64,000 bases of DNA from Yoonia sediminilitoris (GTDB lineage Bacteria; Pseudomonadota; Alphaproteobacteria; Rhodobacterales; Rhodobacteraceae): positions 248,001 through 312,000 of the forward strand of contig NZ_QBUD01000001.1 of NCBI RefSeq assembly GCF_003058085.1, given 5' to 3'. A model generated the notes under the pieces. That model was not told the DNA's origin and ran no database searches. It saw only the letters and a program-made list of their open reading frames with translations. Both the position numbers and the translations under genes were made by a program. The stretch's first letter is position 1. Every line of letters begins with the position of its first letter. Below, piece after piece: positions 1 through 8,996 of this stretch.

Positions 1-1
1 G

Positions 2-1894
2 GACCGCAATGCGCTGCACGTGAAGATGGCGGATGAAGCCGTACATATAGGGCCGCCCCCGGCCAACCAGTCCTACATCGTCATCGACAGGGTGATGGAT
101 GCGATCCGGCAAACCGGCGCCGAAGCGGTGCATCCCGGCTATGGGTTCCTGTCCGAGAACGCCAAATTCGCCGAAGCGCTCGAGGCCGAAGGCGTGGCCT
201 TTATTGGTCCGCCCAAGGGCGCGATCGAGGCGATGGGCGACAAGATTACCTCCAAAAAACTGGCCCAAGAGGCGGATGTGTCCACCGTACCCGGCTATAT
301 GGGGCTGATCGAGGACGCCGAAGAGGCTGTTACAATCTCGAACGAGATTGGCTATCCGGTGATGATCAAAGCCTCTGCAGGTGGTGGCGGCAAGGGGATG
401 CGAATCGCCTGGAACGATGATGAAGCCCGCGTGGGGTTTCAGTCATCCAAGAACGAGGCGGCCAACAGCTTTGGCGATGACCGCATCTTCATCGAAAAAT
501 TCGTCACCCAACCGCGTCACATCGAAATTCAGGTTCTGTGCGATGGTCACGGCAACGCGGTCTACCTGCACGAGCGCGAATGTTCAATTCAGCGCCGGAA
601 CCAGAAGGTGATCGAGGAAGCCCCAAGCCCGTTCCTGGATGAGGCGACGCGCAAGGCAATGGGCGAACAGTCCGTCGCGCTGGCGCAGGCTGTGGGTTAT
701 ACCAGTGCGGGCACGGTGGAATTCATTGTCGATGGCGACCGGAATTTCTATTTCCTTGAGATGAACACCCGCTTGCAGGTGGAACACCCTGTCACCGAAT
801 TGATCACGGGTGTCGATCTGGTCGAACAGATGATCCGTGTCGCGGCGGGCGAAAAACTCCCCTTTGAACAGAAAGACCTGAAAATTAATGGCTGGGCGAT
901 GGAAAGCCGGCTCTATGCCGAGGACCCCTATCGGGGGTTCCTGCCCTCAATTGGCCGCCTGTCCCGCTACCGTCCGCCCGCAGAAGAGGCGACGAAACTG
1001 CGTGCTGTCCGCAATGATACAGGTGTGTATGAGGGCGGCGAAATCAGCATGTACTACGACCCGATGATTGCCAAACTGTGCACATGGGCCCCTGACCGTG
1101 CCACCGCGATCGAAGAAATGCGCCTTGCCCTTGACGGGTTCGAGCTTGAGGGGATCGGCCACAACCTGCCCTTCCTTGCTGCCGTCTATGACCATCCCAA
1201 GTTCACGTCCGGCAATATGACGACGGCCTTCATTGAGGAAGAGTACCCCGACGGATTTGATGGCGTGACCTTGCCTGATGCCGCGTGCACCCGGATTGCC
1301 GCTGCCGCTGCCGCCATGCACCGCGTCGCCGAAATTCGGCGCGCGCGCATTTCGGGACGGATGGACAACCACGAACGCCACGTCGGTGAGGATTGGGTCG
1401 TGACTTTGCAGGGCGTTTCGCACGATGTGGTCATTACCGCTGACAAAGGCGGCGCGGATGTGCGGATTGGTGATGACACGTTGCGAGTGGAAAGCGACTG
1501 GACACCAGGGGACCAACTGGCGCGCCTGAGTGTGGACGGTGCGCCCTTGGTGTTGAAGGTTGGCAAAATCTCGGGCGGGTTCCGCGTGCGCTATCGCGGC
1601 GCCGACCTCAAGGTACATGTGCGCACCCCGCGGCAGGCAGAGCTGGCGGCAATGATGCCGGAAAAACTGGCGGCGGATACGTCCAAACTGCTGCTGTGCC
1701 CGATGCCGGGGCTGATCGTCAAAGTCGACGTGGCCGAGGGCGACGAAGTCCAAGAGGGTCAGGCGCTGTGTACGGTCGAGGCGATGAAGATGGAAAACAT
1801 CCTGCGTGCCGAGCGCAAGGGCATCGTCAAAGTCGTGAAAGCATCCGCTGGCGATAGTCTGGCGGTGGATGATGTGATTATGGAGTTCGAATAG
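2..1894 (+). CDS. pccA: Propionyl-CoA carboxylase, biotin-carrying alpha subunit (5' partial)
   Basis: Biotin carboxylase plus biotin carrier subunit that carboxylates propionyl-CoA to (S)-methylmalonyl-CoA together with PccB, in the cytosol. The reading frame is open at the window edge: the codons before the first internal Met already read DRNALHVK, as in the family, so the true start lies upstream. Visible are the biotin carboxylase domain with a glycine-rich ATP-grasp loop (GGGGKGMR, near base 390), the substrate-loop region ERECSIQRRNQK (near base 590) and the C-terminal biotinyl domain with EAMKMEN. The biotinylated Lys codon is at 1787-1789. The long middle region between the domains fits PCC rather than the shorter acetyl-CoA carboxylase AccC. 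Methylmalonyl-CoA mutase lies 600 bases on, so the two enzymes form the propionate route to succinyl-CoA. pccB is not in the window. Confidence 0.96.
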   Translation, partial: DRNALHVKMADEAVHIGPPPANQSYIVIDRVMDAIRQTGAEAVHPGYGFLSENAKFAEALEAEGVAFIGPPKGAIEAMGDKITSKKLAQEADVSTVPGYMGLIEDAEEAVTISNEIGYPVMIKASAGGGGKGMRIAWNDDEARVGFQSSKNEAANSFGDDRIFIEKFVTQPRHIEIQVLCDGHGNAVYLHERECSIQRRNQKVIEEAPSPFLDEATRKAMGEQSVALAQAVGYTSAGTVEFIVDGDRNFYFLEMNTRLQVEHPVTELITGVDLVEQMIRVAAGEKLPFEQKDLKINGWAMESRLYAEDPYRGFLPSIGRLSRYRPPAEEATKLRAVRNDTGVYEGGEISMYYDPMIAKLCTWAPDRATAIEEMRLALDGFELEGIGHNLPFLAAVYDHPKFTSGNMTTAFIEEEYPDGFDGVTLPDAACTRIAAAAAAMHRVAEIRRARISGRMDNHERHVGEDWVVTLQGVSHDVVITADKGGADVRIGDDTLRVESDWTPGDQLARLSVDGAPLVLKVGKISGGFRVRYRGADLKVHVRTPRQAELAAMMPEKLAADTSKLLLCPMPGLIVKVDVAEGDEVQEGQALCTVEAMKMENILRAERKGIVKVVKASAGDSLAVDDVIMEFE

Positions 1895-1920
1895 ATGGGC
1901 TTTGCCGTCGGGATATCGGC

Positions 1921-2391
1921 CTACGGCGTCACCCGGCGGCGATCTTCGATCTCTTGCTGGCGCAGGGGCATCTTGTCGATAGATCGGGACAGTTCGCGTA
2001 TGCTGTACGGGGCAGGTTTGCGCAGGGCGACACGACCGTCTTTGCCCAACAGCGCCAGCATGAAACCGCGCGGGCGCAACTTGGTGCGCAGGTCCGTCAT
2101 GGCGGCGGGGTCGGTATCGACGATGATGATCACATCACGCTCGCCCAGATCCTCTGGCCGATCTGCCAGCAGGTCGATCTGTTGTGTGAAGCGCGGGTCA
2201 TTGGGCGTGTCCGCGAACACCACAAGGGGGCGGGCAAGCCACTGCAATTCCGCCAATGTCACGTCGGCGGCATCAAAAATTTGCATATGGTTTTGCTGCC
2301 ATTGCTCCAGCACGGTTTCGTCCTGTGCAGAAGCGGGGACAGCAGAGAGGGTGATCAGGGCAGCAAGCCCGAGGTTCATCAATAACTTCAT
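1921..2391 (-). CDS. DUF4174-type exported protein
   Basis: Small protein of 156 residues. A signal peptide covers about residues 1-22 (Lys, hydrophobic run, cleavage after ASA), so it is periplasmic. The body resembles the DUF4174 family: a compact alpha/beta domain with the segment RPLVVFADTPNDPRFTQQ followed by a hydrophobic strand DVIIIVDTD, which recalls a thioredoxin-like fold without cysteines. The ATG at 2391 follows directly from the divergent intergenic region. Frames open further upstream only because they run antisense to the mutase gene. It sits between pccA and the mutase but on the opposite strand. Function unknown; the family assignment is from memory of the pattern. Confidence 0.8.
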   Translation of the reverse strand: MKLLMNLGLAALITLSAVPASAQDETVLEQWQQNHMQIFDAADVTLAELQWLARPLVVFADTPNDPRFTQQIDLLADRPEDLGERDVIIIVDTDPAAMTDLRTKLRPRGFMLALLGKDGRVALRKPAPYSIRELSRSIDKMPLRQQEIEDRRRVTP

Positions 2392-2412
2392 AATTTTAGA
2401 TATAGAGGCCCG

Positions 2413-2441
2413 TTTGCGAAAAGCTAAGGCCCATCCGCAAA
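2413..2441. promoter_or_regulatory. Candidate operator TTTGCG-N17-CGCAAA in the divergent mutase/DUF4174 promoter region
   Basis: Between the two divergent starts (2391 and 2494) there is an inverted pair TTTGCG (2413-2418) and CGCAAA (2436-2441). The region must hold both promoters. The PccR/ScfR-type regulator of propionyl-CoA genes in Rhodobacter is, as I recall, associated with TTTGCAAA elements, which these arms partly resemble. This is weak: the arms are only 6 bases and could be chance. Confidence 0.25.
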
Positions 2442-2493
2442 TGAACACAAACAATTTCGCGTGCAATGCGTGAGTGATGATCGGAGACCGATG

Positions 2494-4620
2494 ATGACCG
2501 ACAAGAAAACATGGGAAGACATCGCCGCAAAAGAACTGCGCGGCAAGCCGCTGGATGCGCTGACGTGGGACACGCTTGAAGGTATTCAGGTGCAGCCACT
2601 TTATACGGCAGAAGATACCCAAAGCCTGCCGCATCTGGGCGGCGTGCCGGGTGCTGCCCCTTTTACCCGTGGCGTCAAGGCAACGATGTATGCGGGCCGC
2701 CCGTGGACCATTCGCCAATATGCCGGGTTTTCGACGGCTGAAGAATCCAACGCCTTCTACCGCAAGGCACTGGCCGCCGGGCAGCAGGGCGTGTCTGTCG
2801 CGTTCGATCTGGCGACCCACCGGGGCTATGACAGCGACCACCCAAGGGTAGAGGGTGACGTGGGCAAGGCAGGTGTTTCCATCGACAGCGTCGAGGATAT
2901 GAAAATCCTGTTCGACGAGATTCCGTTGGACAAAGTGTCTGTTTCGATGACGATGAACGGGGCCGTCATTCCAATTCTGGCGAATTTTATCGTCGCCGGA
3001 GAAGAGCAGGGCCATCCGCGCAATGTGCTGTCCGGTACAATCCAGAATGACATCCTGAAGGAATTCATGGTGCGCAATACCTATGTGTACCCGCCCGAAC
3101 CATCGATGCGCATCATTGCCGATATCATCGAATATACGACAGCCGAGATGCCAAAGTTCAACTCGATCAGCATCAGCGGCTACCACATGCAGGAAGCCGG
3201 GGCCAATCTGGTGCAGGAACTGGCCTATACGCTGGCGGATGGCCGCGAATATGTGCGCACGGCCATCGCACGGGGCATGGATGTTGATCAGTTTGCCGGA
3301 CGGCTAAGTTTCTTTTTTGCCATCGGCATGAACTTCTTCATGGAGGCAGCCAAGCTGCGCGCGGCCCGTCTCTTGTGGTCACGCATCATGGAGGAATTTG
3401 AACCGAAAAACCCCAAATCATCCATGCTGCGCACCCATTGTCAGACCTCTGGTGTGTCATTGCAGGAACAGGACCCCTACAACAACGTGATCCGCACCGC
3501 CTATGAAGCGATGAGTGCCGTTCTGGGCGGAACCCAGTCGCTGCACACCAACGCGCTGGACGAAGCGATTGCGCTGCCAACCGAATTCAGCGCCCGGATT
3601 GCGCGCAATACACAATTGATCCTGCAGGAAGAAACCGGCGTAACCAATGTCGTCGATCCGCTGGCGGGATCCTACTACGTTGAAAACCTGACGCATGAGT
3701 TGGCCGAAAAAGCATGGGAACTGATCGAAGAGGTCGAGGAAATGGGCGGCATGACCAAAGCCGTCGCCTCTGGCATGCCCAAAATGCGGATCGAGGAAAC
3801 CGCCGCCAAGCGTCAGGCAGGGATTGACCGGGGCACCGAAGTGATTGTCGGGGTCAACAAATACCGCAAGGACAACGAAGACCCTATCGATATCCTCGAT
3901 ATCGACAACGAAGCGGTGCGCAAAGCGCAGGTCGCGCGGATCGAAGCCACAAAAGCGGCCCGCGATCAAAGCGCCTGTGACGCCGCACTGGCAGAATTGA
4001 CCCGCCGCGCCAACGAGGGCGGCAACCTGCTGGAAGCCGCCGTTGAAGCCGCCCGCGCACGGGCCACAGTCGGAGAAATCAGCATGGCGATGGAAAAAGC
4101 ATTCGGACGGCACCGGGCAGAGGTCAAGACTTTGGCAGGTGTTTACGGCGCGGCCTACGAGGGCGACGAAGGGTTCGCCGCTATTCAGAAAAGCGTTGAA
4201 GAGTTTGCAGAGGAGGAGGGGCGGCGCCCCCGTATGCTGGTTGTCAAGATGGGGCAGGATGGGCACGACCGCGGCGCCAAGGTGATCGCCACCGCCTTTG
4301 CTGATATCGGCTTTGACGTTGATGTGGGCCCTCTGTTCCAGACACCCGCAGAGGCCGCGCAGGATGCTATTGATAACGATGTCCATGTGATCGGCATCAG
4401 CAGTCAGGCGGCGGGGCACAAGACCCTTGCGCCCAAGCTTGTGCAGGCGCTCAAGGATGCAAATGCCGAAGATATCATCGTCATCTGCGGCGGTGTCATT
4501 CCGCAGCAGGACTATCAGTTCCTCTATGACGCGGGCGTCAAGGCGATCTTTGGCCCCGGCACCAACATTCCCAAGGCTGCGCAGGATATCCTTGAACTGA
4601 TCGGTGCCGCACGCGCATGA
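2494..4620 (+). CDS. Methylmalonyl-CoA mutase (adenosylcobalamin-dependent)
   Basis: Isomerises (R)-methylmalonyl-CoA to succinyl-CoA, the last step of propionate assimilation. The protein of 708 residues carries both the N-terminal TIM-barrel catalytic domain (substrate region with [22 protein letters not shown]) and a C-terminal B12 domain with the DxHxxG cobalamin motif as [10 protein letters not shown]. This is the single-polypeptide, homodimeric type. I chose the ATG at 2494 because GGAG at 2483-2486 stands 7 bases before it. A GTG at 2461 and an ATG at 2491 are in frame but less well placed. It overlaps the next gene by ATGA. Symbols in use differ (mcmA, scpA, bhbA), so none is given. 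Confidence 0.96.
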   Translation: MTDKKTWEDIAAKELRGKPLDALTWDTLEGIQVQPLYTAEDTQSLPHLGGVPGAAPFTRGVKATMYAGRPWTIRQYAGFSTAEESNAFYRKALAAGQQGVSVAFDLATHRGYDSDHPRVEGDVGKAGVSIDSVEDMKILFDEIPLDKVSVSMTMNGAVIPILANFIVAGEEQGHPRNVLSGTIQNDILKEFMVRNTYVYPPEPSMRIIADIIEYTTAEMPKFNSISISGYHMQEAGANLVQELAYTLADGREYVRTAIARGMDVDQFAGRLSFFFAIGMNFFMEAAKLRAARLLWSRIMEEFEPKNPKSSMLRTHCQTSGVSLQEQDPYNNVIRTAYEAMSAVLGGTQSLHTNALDEAIALPTEFSARIARNTQLILQEETGVTNVVDPLAGSYYVENLTHELAEKAWELIEEVEEMGGMTKAVASGMPKMRIEETAAKRQAGIDRGTEVIVGVNKYRKDNEDPIDILDIDNEAVRKAQVARIEATKAARDQSACDAALAELTRRANEGGNLLEAAVEAARARATVGEISMAMEKAFGRHRAEVKTLAGVYGAAYEGDEGFAAIQKSVEEFAEEEGRRPRMLVVKMGQDGHDRGAKVIATAFADIGFDVDVGPLFQTPAEAAQDAIDNDVHVIGISSQAAGHKTLAPKLVQALKDANAEDIIVICGGVIPQQDYQFLYDAGVKAIFGPGTNIPKAAQDILELIGAARA

Positions 4621-5201
4621 TGATACTCGACCATCTTGCCGTCGCGGCGGAAACACTGGACGAGGGGGTGCAGTACGTTGAGGATGCGCTGGGCGTTTCC
4701 ATGCAACCGGGCGGCAAACACCCACGCTATGGGACGCATAACATGCTGTTGGGCTTGGGGGATATCTATCTGGAGGTCATTGCCCCTGATCCGGATGCCG
4801 CCCCGTTTGACGGGCCGCGCTGGTTTGGTCTGGATCGGTTTTCGGGTCCTCCGCGTCTGGCAAACTGGATTTGCAAGACCGATTTTTTTGAGCCGATTGC
4901 AGGCCCGCCTGTTGCGTTGACACGCGGTAATCTGTCTTGGCGGATAACTGTTCCCGCTGATGGCAGCTTGCCTTACGGCGGCGCTTTTCCGACGCAAATC
5001 AAATGGGCACCGGGCACGCACCATCCCGCAAGCCGTCTGTCCGATAGTGGCTGTAGCCTGATAGGCCTGACCGTCAGCCACCCTGACAGGGGGTTGGCCG
5101 GATTGGTGGAAACTGATGATCCGCGCCTTGAACAGACGGTCGGGCCACTGGGCTTGAGCGCGCGCATCCAGACCCCAAAAGGGGTACGCATCCTGTCATA
5201 G
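4617..5201 (+). CDS. VOC-family glyoxalase-like protein coupled to the mutase
   Basis: Protein of 194 residues with the opening [14 protein letters not shown], a typical VOC first strand with a metal-ligand His, and [12 protein letters not shown], which supplies the matching Glu. It fits the glyoxalase-like domain class (PF13468 type) rather than the shorter methylmalonyl-CoA epimerase. The start ATG shares four bases with the mutase stop, so it is translated with the mutase. A role on a CoA ester or on a by-product of the same pathway is inference. The substrate cannot be told from sequence. Confidence 0.8.
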   Translation: MMILDHLAVAAETLDEGVQYVEDALGVSMQPGGKHPRYGTHNMLLGLGDIYLEVIAPDPDAAPFDGPRWFGLDRFSGPPRLANWICKTDFFEPIAGPPVALTRGNLSWRITVPADGSLPYGGAFPTQIKWAPGTHHPASRLSDSGCSLIGLTVSHPDRGLAGLVETDDPRLEQTVGPLGLSARIQTPKGVRILS

Positions 5202-5262
5202 ACCGGTTGCAGTTCTGACCGATTATCGGTTTGGTGGATGAAACCGTCCGAAAGCTGTCATA

Positions 5263-5943
5263 ATGTCTATTTGGTCCCGTATTGCCGACGCTATCGCCGC
5301 TCTTGCGGCGGGCGAGGGGTTGTCTGCGGTCTTTGACAAGCTGCGCGCAACGCCGGATCTGAGCGTGGGTTTTACGATTGCTGTCATTGCCTTGGGCGCC
5401 AAGATGGCCAAGGCGGACGGGATCGTGACCAAGGATGAGGTGATCGCCTTTCGCGAAGTGTTCCTGATTTCTCAGGCTGAAGAGGCGAACGCCGCCCGCG
5501 TCTTTAATCTGGCCCGGCAAGACGTCGCGGGGTTTGACACTTATGCACGGCGGATCAAGGCAATGTACGGCGAAAACGAGGGCCCGCTTTGTGACCTGCT
5601 TGAGGGGCTTTTTCATATTGCCGTCGCCGATGGCAACTACCACCCGAGCGAGGACCGGTTCCTGTGGGAAGTTGCGCAAATCTGGGGCTTTAGCGCGCGC
5701 CGTTTTGACGGGGTGCGTGCGCAATTTGTGCCCGATGCGAAAAGGGACCCCTATGCAGTCTTGCAGGTTGAACCGGACGCGCCGATGGACGAAGTCCGCG
5801 CGGCTTGGCGCAAACTGGTCCGCGAAACCCACCCCGACCGGATGATCGCACGCGGCGTACCCGAAGAAGCGATCAAGCTGGCAGAAAAACGGATGGTCGC
5901 CATCAACCGCGCGTGGGAGCAGATCAAGGAAGCACACGGATGA
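5263..5943 (+). CDS. TerB-like domain plus C-terminal J domain protein (DjlA-like)
   Basis: Protein of 226 residues. Residues about 30-150 form a helical TerB-like domain, with repeated acidic KADGIVTKDEV and VADGNYHPSED motifs. The C-terminal 65 residues form a J domain (PYAVLQVEPDAPMDEVRAAWR) with the HPD tripeptide at 190-192, so it should stimulate a DnaK partner. This order matches DjlA-type co-chaperones, but there is no clear membrane anchor. The start is preceded only by a weak GAAAG. It overlaps the following EEP gene by ATGA, which implies linked expression. Confidence 0.85.
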   Translation: MSIWSRIADAIAALAAGEGLSAVFDKLRATPDLSVGFTIAVIALGAKMAKADGIVTKDEVIAFREVFLISQAEEANAARVFNLARQDVAGFDTYARRIKAMYGENEGPLCDLLEGLFHIAVADGNYHPSEDRFLWEVAQIWGFSARRFDGVRAQFVPDAKRDPYAVLQVEPDAPMDEVRAAWRKLVRETHPDRMIARGVPEEAIKLAEKRMVAINRAWEQIKEAHG

Positions 5944-6956
5944 GGATCGCCACCTACAACGTGGAATGGTTCGATAATCTTTTCGATGATGAGGGACGGT
6001 TGATCAGCGACAGCAGTTGGTCCGGACGGTGGGACGTGACCAAAGCACAGCAAACACAAGCTCTTGGTGCTGTGTTTCAGGCGGTTGATGCTGATGCAGT
6101 GATGGTCATCGAAGCGCCTGACACAAGCCGCAGGCGCGACGGAATTCTGGCACTGCAAACCTTTGCAGAGGACTTCGGGTTGCGGGCCAACACGGCCTTG
6201 GCGGGTTTTCGCAATGACACGCAGCAGGAAATCACCCTGCTCTACGATTCCCGCAAGTTGCAGGCAGAGCATGATCCGCAAGAGCAACCGGACTTTCCTG
6301 CCTTCGATGCAAAATTCCGGATCGATGTCGATTTAGACGCAACCCCTGACATAATCAAATGGTCAAAACCCCCGCTAGAGGTCGCGCTGAGATCAGGGGA
6401 AAGGACCATCCGCCTGATCGGGGTTCATGCCAAGTCAAAGGCTTCTCATGGCAGCCGTGACGTTGCAGAGGCGAACCGGATCGCAATCGAGAACCGGCGC
6501 AAGCAGTTGTCCCAGTGTATCTGGCTGCGTGGCCGGGTCGAAGCCCACTTGGCAGCCGGTGATGACCTGATCGTCCTTGGCGATTTCAACGACGGTCCGG
6601 GGCTGGACGAATATGAAAAACTGTTCGGGCGGTCCGGCATCGAAATCGTCTTGGGCGAGGGCAGCGAGACACCGCTTTTTGATCCGCACGCCCATATGGC
6701 ACTGGGTCGCAGGATCGGGGCGCAACCTGCGACCGCGCGGTTCCGGCAGCCTGATGGCCCCTATCTACAAGCCCTCCTTGATTACATCATGGTGTCACCG
6801 GGACTGCGAGAGCAGGGACCGGACTGGCAAATCTGGCACCCGTTCGATCATCCCGCCTGCTATGCCGATGTGCCCCTGCGCGAAGCCTTGTTGTTGGCCT
6901 CCGATCACTTTCCGGTCGTGCTTGATCTGGACGGGCCGCCTGCCGCCAGCGCGTAG
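5940..6956 (+). CDS. Endonuclease/exonuclease/phosphatase (EEP) family protein
   Basis: Protein of 338 residues of the metal-dependent EEP fold shared by exonuclease III, DNase I and inositol phosphatases. Seen are the opening MRIATYNVEWF with the Asn and the Glu ligand region, the catalytic segment VLGDFNDGPG and the closing SDHFPVVLD. The region GVHAKSKASHG in the middle is typical of bacterial family members. The ATG lies inside the end of the TerB/J gene (ATGA overlap). An in-frame start 135 bases upstream would read antiparallel to no known domain and is not needed. Substrate (nucleic acid or phosphoester) unknown. No signal peptide. Confidence 0.85.
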   Translation: MRIATYNVEWFDNLFDDEGRLISDSSWSGRWDVTKAQQTQALGAVFQAVDADAVMVIEAPDTSRRRDGILALQTFAEDFGLRANTALAGFRNDTQQEITLLYDSRKLQAEHDPQEQPDFPAFDAKFRIDVDLDATPDIIKWSKPPLEVALRSGERTIRLIGVHAKSKASHGSRDVAEANRIAIENRRKQLSQCIWLRGRVEAHLAAGDDLIVLGDFNDGPGLDEYEKLFGRSGIEIVLGEGSETPLFDPHAHMALGRRIGAQPATARFRQPDGPYLQALLDYIMVSPGLREQGPDWQIWHPFDHPACYADVPLREALLLASDHFPVVLDLDGPPAASA

Positions 6957-7032
6957 CCCGGCTATTGCGAGACTGGAAATCGGTCCTTTTGGTGCCTACA
7001 TCCAAAAGACATCAACTGTGCGAGGACTGAAC

Positions 7033-7401
7033 ATGAAGCCGTTATACGTCGCAATGTCACTGTTGTACCTGTCTGCCCCTGCCGCACATGCACAAGATGC
7101 GGACGTTGAAGAAGGGTTCAGCCTGATCGAGGAAGGGGCCAAGATGCTGATGCGTGGCCTGATATCCGAAATGGAACCGGCCATGTCAGAATTGCGTGGC
7201 CAACTTGAAGAAATCGGCCCCGAGATCACTGAATTTGTGCAACAGATGGGTCCGGCCTTTTCAGAGTTCCTGAGCCGGGTCGATGATTTCCGTTATTACG
7301 AGGCCCCTGAAATCCTGCCAAACGGCGATATCATCATGCGCCGCAAACCTGCGGCTCCGGACTGGACGCCAGATGAAACGCCCGGTGACATAGAACTTTA
7401 G
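7033..7401 (+). CDS. Small exported hypothetical protein, family found in Rhodobacterales
   Basis: Protein of 122 residues with a signal peptide (residues 1-21, ending AHAQ). Its mature part is mostly helical and acidic (EEGAKMLMRGLISEMEPAM), followed by a short tail EILPNGDIIMRRKP. I recognise the pattern from other roseobacters, where it is often misnamed as an ATPase. There is no P-loop here. The start ATG at 7033 follows GAGGACTGAAC. The 3' end overlaps the convergent ppx gene by four bases. Function unknown. Confidence 0.75.
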   Translation: MKPLYVAMSLLYLSAPAAHAQDADVEEGFSLIEEGAKMLMRGLISEMEPAMSELRGQLEEIGPEITEFVQQMGPAFSEFLSRVDDFRYYEAPEILPNGDIIMRRKPAAPDWTPDETPGDIEL

Positions 7402-8960
7402 GATGATTTTCCGTTTGGTGCGCGGGTGAATTTCACATGGCCCTCTGCGTCCATCGCAGATGCGAGCGCCTTGAAACGGGCCTCTGCCACCTCGCCAAAC
7501 AACGGGCGGGCTTGCTGGGTGAGTTTCAGTGTGAGCTGGGCTGATTTCGGGCTCCACTGAAGGGTGCCGGGCGGTTCGTCAATATTGGTCCAAAGCATGG
7601 CACCAAGGCGCATCGCCTTGCCCAGTACGGCAGCTTCCTTGATCTGATCTTCGTTCAGCATACCGATCAGGGCTTCAAAGCGCCCGCTGGTGGCTTTGCC
7701 GCTATAGCGATTCATCAGGGCAAGGCCCAGAAAGACACGTTCGTAATGTTTCAGCCCGCCTAGGTTGGCGCGGGTTGCGTTGTCGAATGTCACTTCTGCG
7801 CGGTAGTCGGGATGGGCGCGCCAACTGACGTCATGCAAAAGGCATGCAGCCTTTATGATCCTCTTGCGCTGCCAATTCGCCCGCGGAAACAATGGCTTGA
7901 CGAAATCATACATGATCCGGCCGAAACCCGGCAGCCGCGCGTCCTTGGCTTCGGCAAAGCGGCACGCTTCGACCAGCGGGTCACGGTCACGCAATTCGCG
8001 GGGCATCTGTTCAAACAACATGCCTTCGCGAATACCATAAGAGGACACGGCGACGTCTTTGGGTTTGAACACCCGGATCAATTCTTTCAGCACGATCACA
8101 GCCAGCGGCACCAGCGACATCCGGCTATGCGAAATGTTGCAGCGGCCGCGCAACTCTTCCAGATCGGACTTGCGGATATATTCCGCCGTTTTGGCGATCT
8201 TGTGGGCGGTCATGCGGTATTCGTGCAGCACAGTCAGCGGGTAGTTGCGCCGCTCCATATCGACGCGGGCAATCGCGCGCCACGATCCGCCGACCAGAAA
8301 CAGGCGCATCCCGGTCTCGTGGCCCATCTCTGCATGCAGCTTTTCCATGGTTTCGCGGACATATGCCTTGACGGCTTTGCGGCCACCCTTGATTTCGCGC
8401 AGTTTCAGCGGACCCAGAGCCGATGTCAGGCGGCGCCCGACACGCCCATCGGCCAGATCGGCAAGTTCCAACGACGACCCGCCGATATCGCAGACGAGCC
8501 CGTAACTGCCCGGCCAGCCAAGCAGGACGCCTTGCGCGGACAGGCGCGCCTCTTCATTGCCGTCGATGATCCAAATCTTGATGCCGGTTTCGCGCAAGAC
8601 CTCCTCGCGGAAGTCCTCGCCATCGCTGGCCTCGCGCACGGCGGCAGTGGCAACAGCCGTCAGAGGCGTGATCCCCATACCTTCGGCCAGCGCGGCAAAG
8701 CGACGGATCGCAGAAAGCGCACGCACGCGCCCTTCGGGGCTCAGATGCCCGGTCTCGGACAGGCCCGCGCCGAGTGCGCACATAATCTTTTCGTTGTAAA
8801 AATAGGCAGGGGATCGCGCTGCGCCATCAAACACAACCATCCGGACCGAGTTTGAGCCGACGTCGATCACGCCAACCCGTGTCAGCCCCTTGGCTGCCGC
8901 TTCTTCAAACAGCGGGCGGCCAAAGGGCCCCCAGTCGATCGTTTCGGGTTGTTGATTCAT
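7398..8960 (-). CDS. ppx: Exopolyphosphatase / Ppx-GppA family phosphatase
   Basis: Protein of 520 residues that hydrolyses terminal phosphates of polyphosphate or pppGpp. The N-terminal ASKHA fold is clear: VIDVGSNSVRMVVFDG (phosphate-1 loop) and VCDIGGSSLELADL (phosphate-2 loop), with the catalytic Glu region TAAVREASDGEDF between them. The C-terminal part is HD-like (CLLHDVSWRAHPDYR). It follows ppk by 36 bases on the same strand, so synthesis and breakdown of polyphosphate are likely on one transcript. The 4-base overlap at the 3' end is with a convergent gene. Confidence 0.92.
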   Translation of the reverse strand: MNQQPETIDWGPFGRPLFEEAAAKGLTRVGVIDVGSNSVRMVVFDGAARSPAYFYNEKIMCALGAGLSETGHLSPEGRVRALSAIRRFAALAEGMGITPLTAVATAAVREASDGEDFREEVLRETGIKIWIIDGNEEARLSAQGVLLGWPGSYGLVCDIGGSSLELADLADGRVGRRLTSALGPLKLREIKGGRKAVKAYVRETMEKLHAEMGHETGMRLFLVGGSWRAIARVDMERRNYPLTVLHEYRMTAHKIAKTAEYIRKSDLEELRGRCNISHSRMSLVPLAVIVLKELIRVFKPKDVAVSSYGIREGMLFEQMPRELRDRDPLVEACRFAEAKDARLPGFGRIMYDFVKPLFPRANWQRKRIIKAACLLHDVSWRAHPDYRAEVTFDNATRANLGGLKHYERVFLGLALMNRYSGKATSGRFEALIGMLNEDQIKEAAVLGKAMRLGAMLWTNIDEPPGTLQWSPKSAQLTLKLTQQARPLFGEVAEARFKALASAMDAEGHVKFTRAPNGKSS

Positions 8961-8996
8961 GCTGTCCCCGCGGCTGGCCCCAGAGCTAGGTATCCG

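Noticed and set aside
1921..3186. Long minus-strand frame of 421 codons over the mutase gene
   Set aside because: Only the last 156 codons (from 2391) have a signal peptide and family pattern. The rest is the antisense shadow of the mutase.
3457..4725. Minus-strand frame of 422 codons opposite the mutase
   Set aside because: No ribosome-binding site or domain, His/Cys/Gly-rich shadow composition, and the plus strand is a clear mutase.
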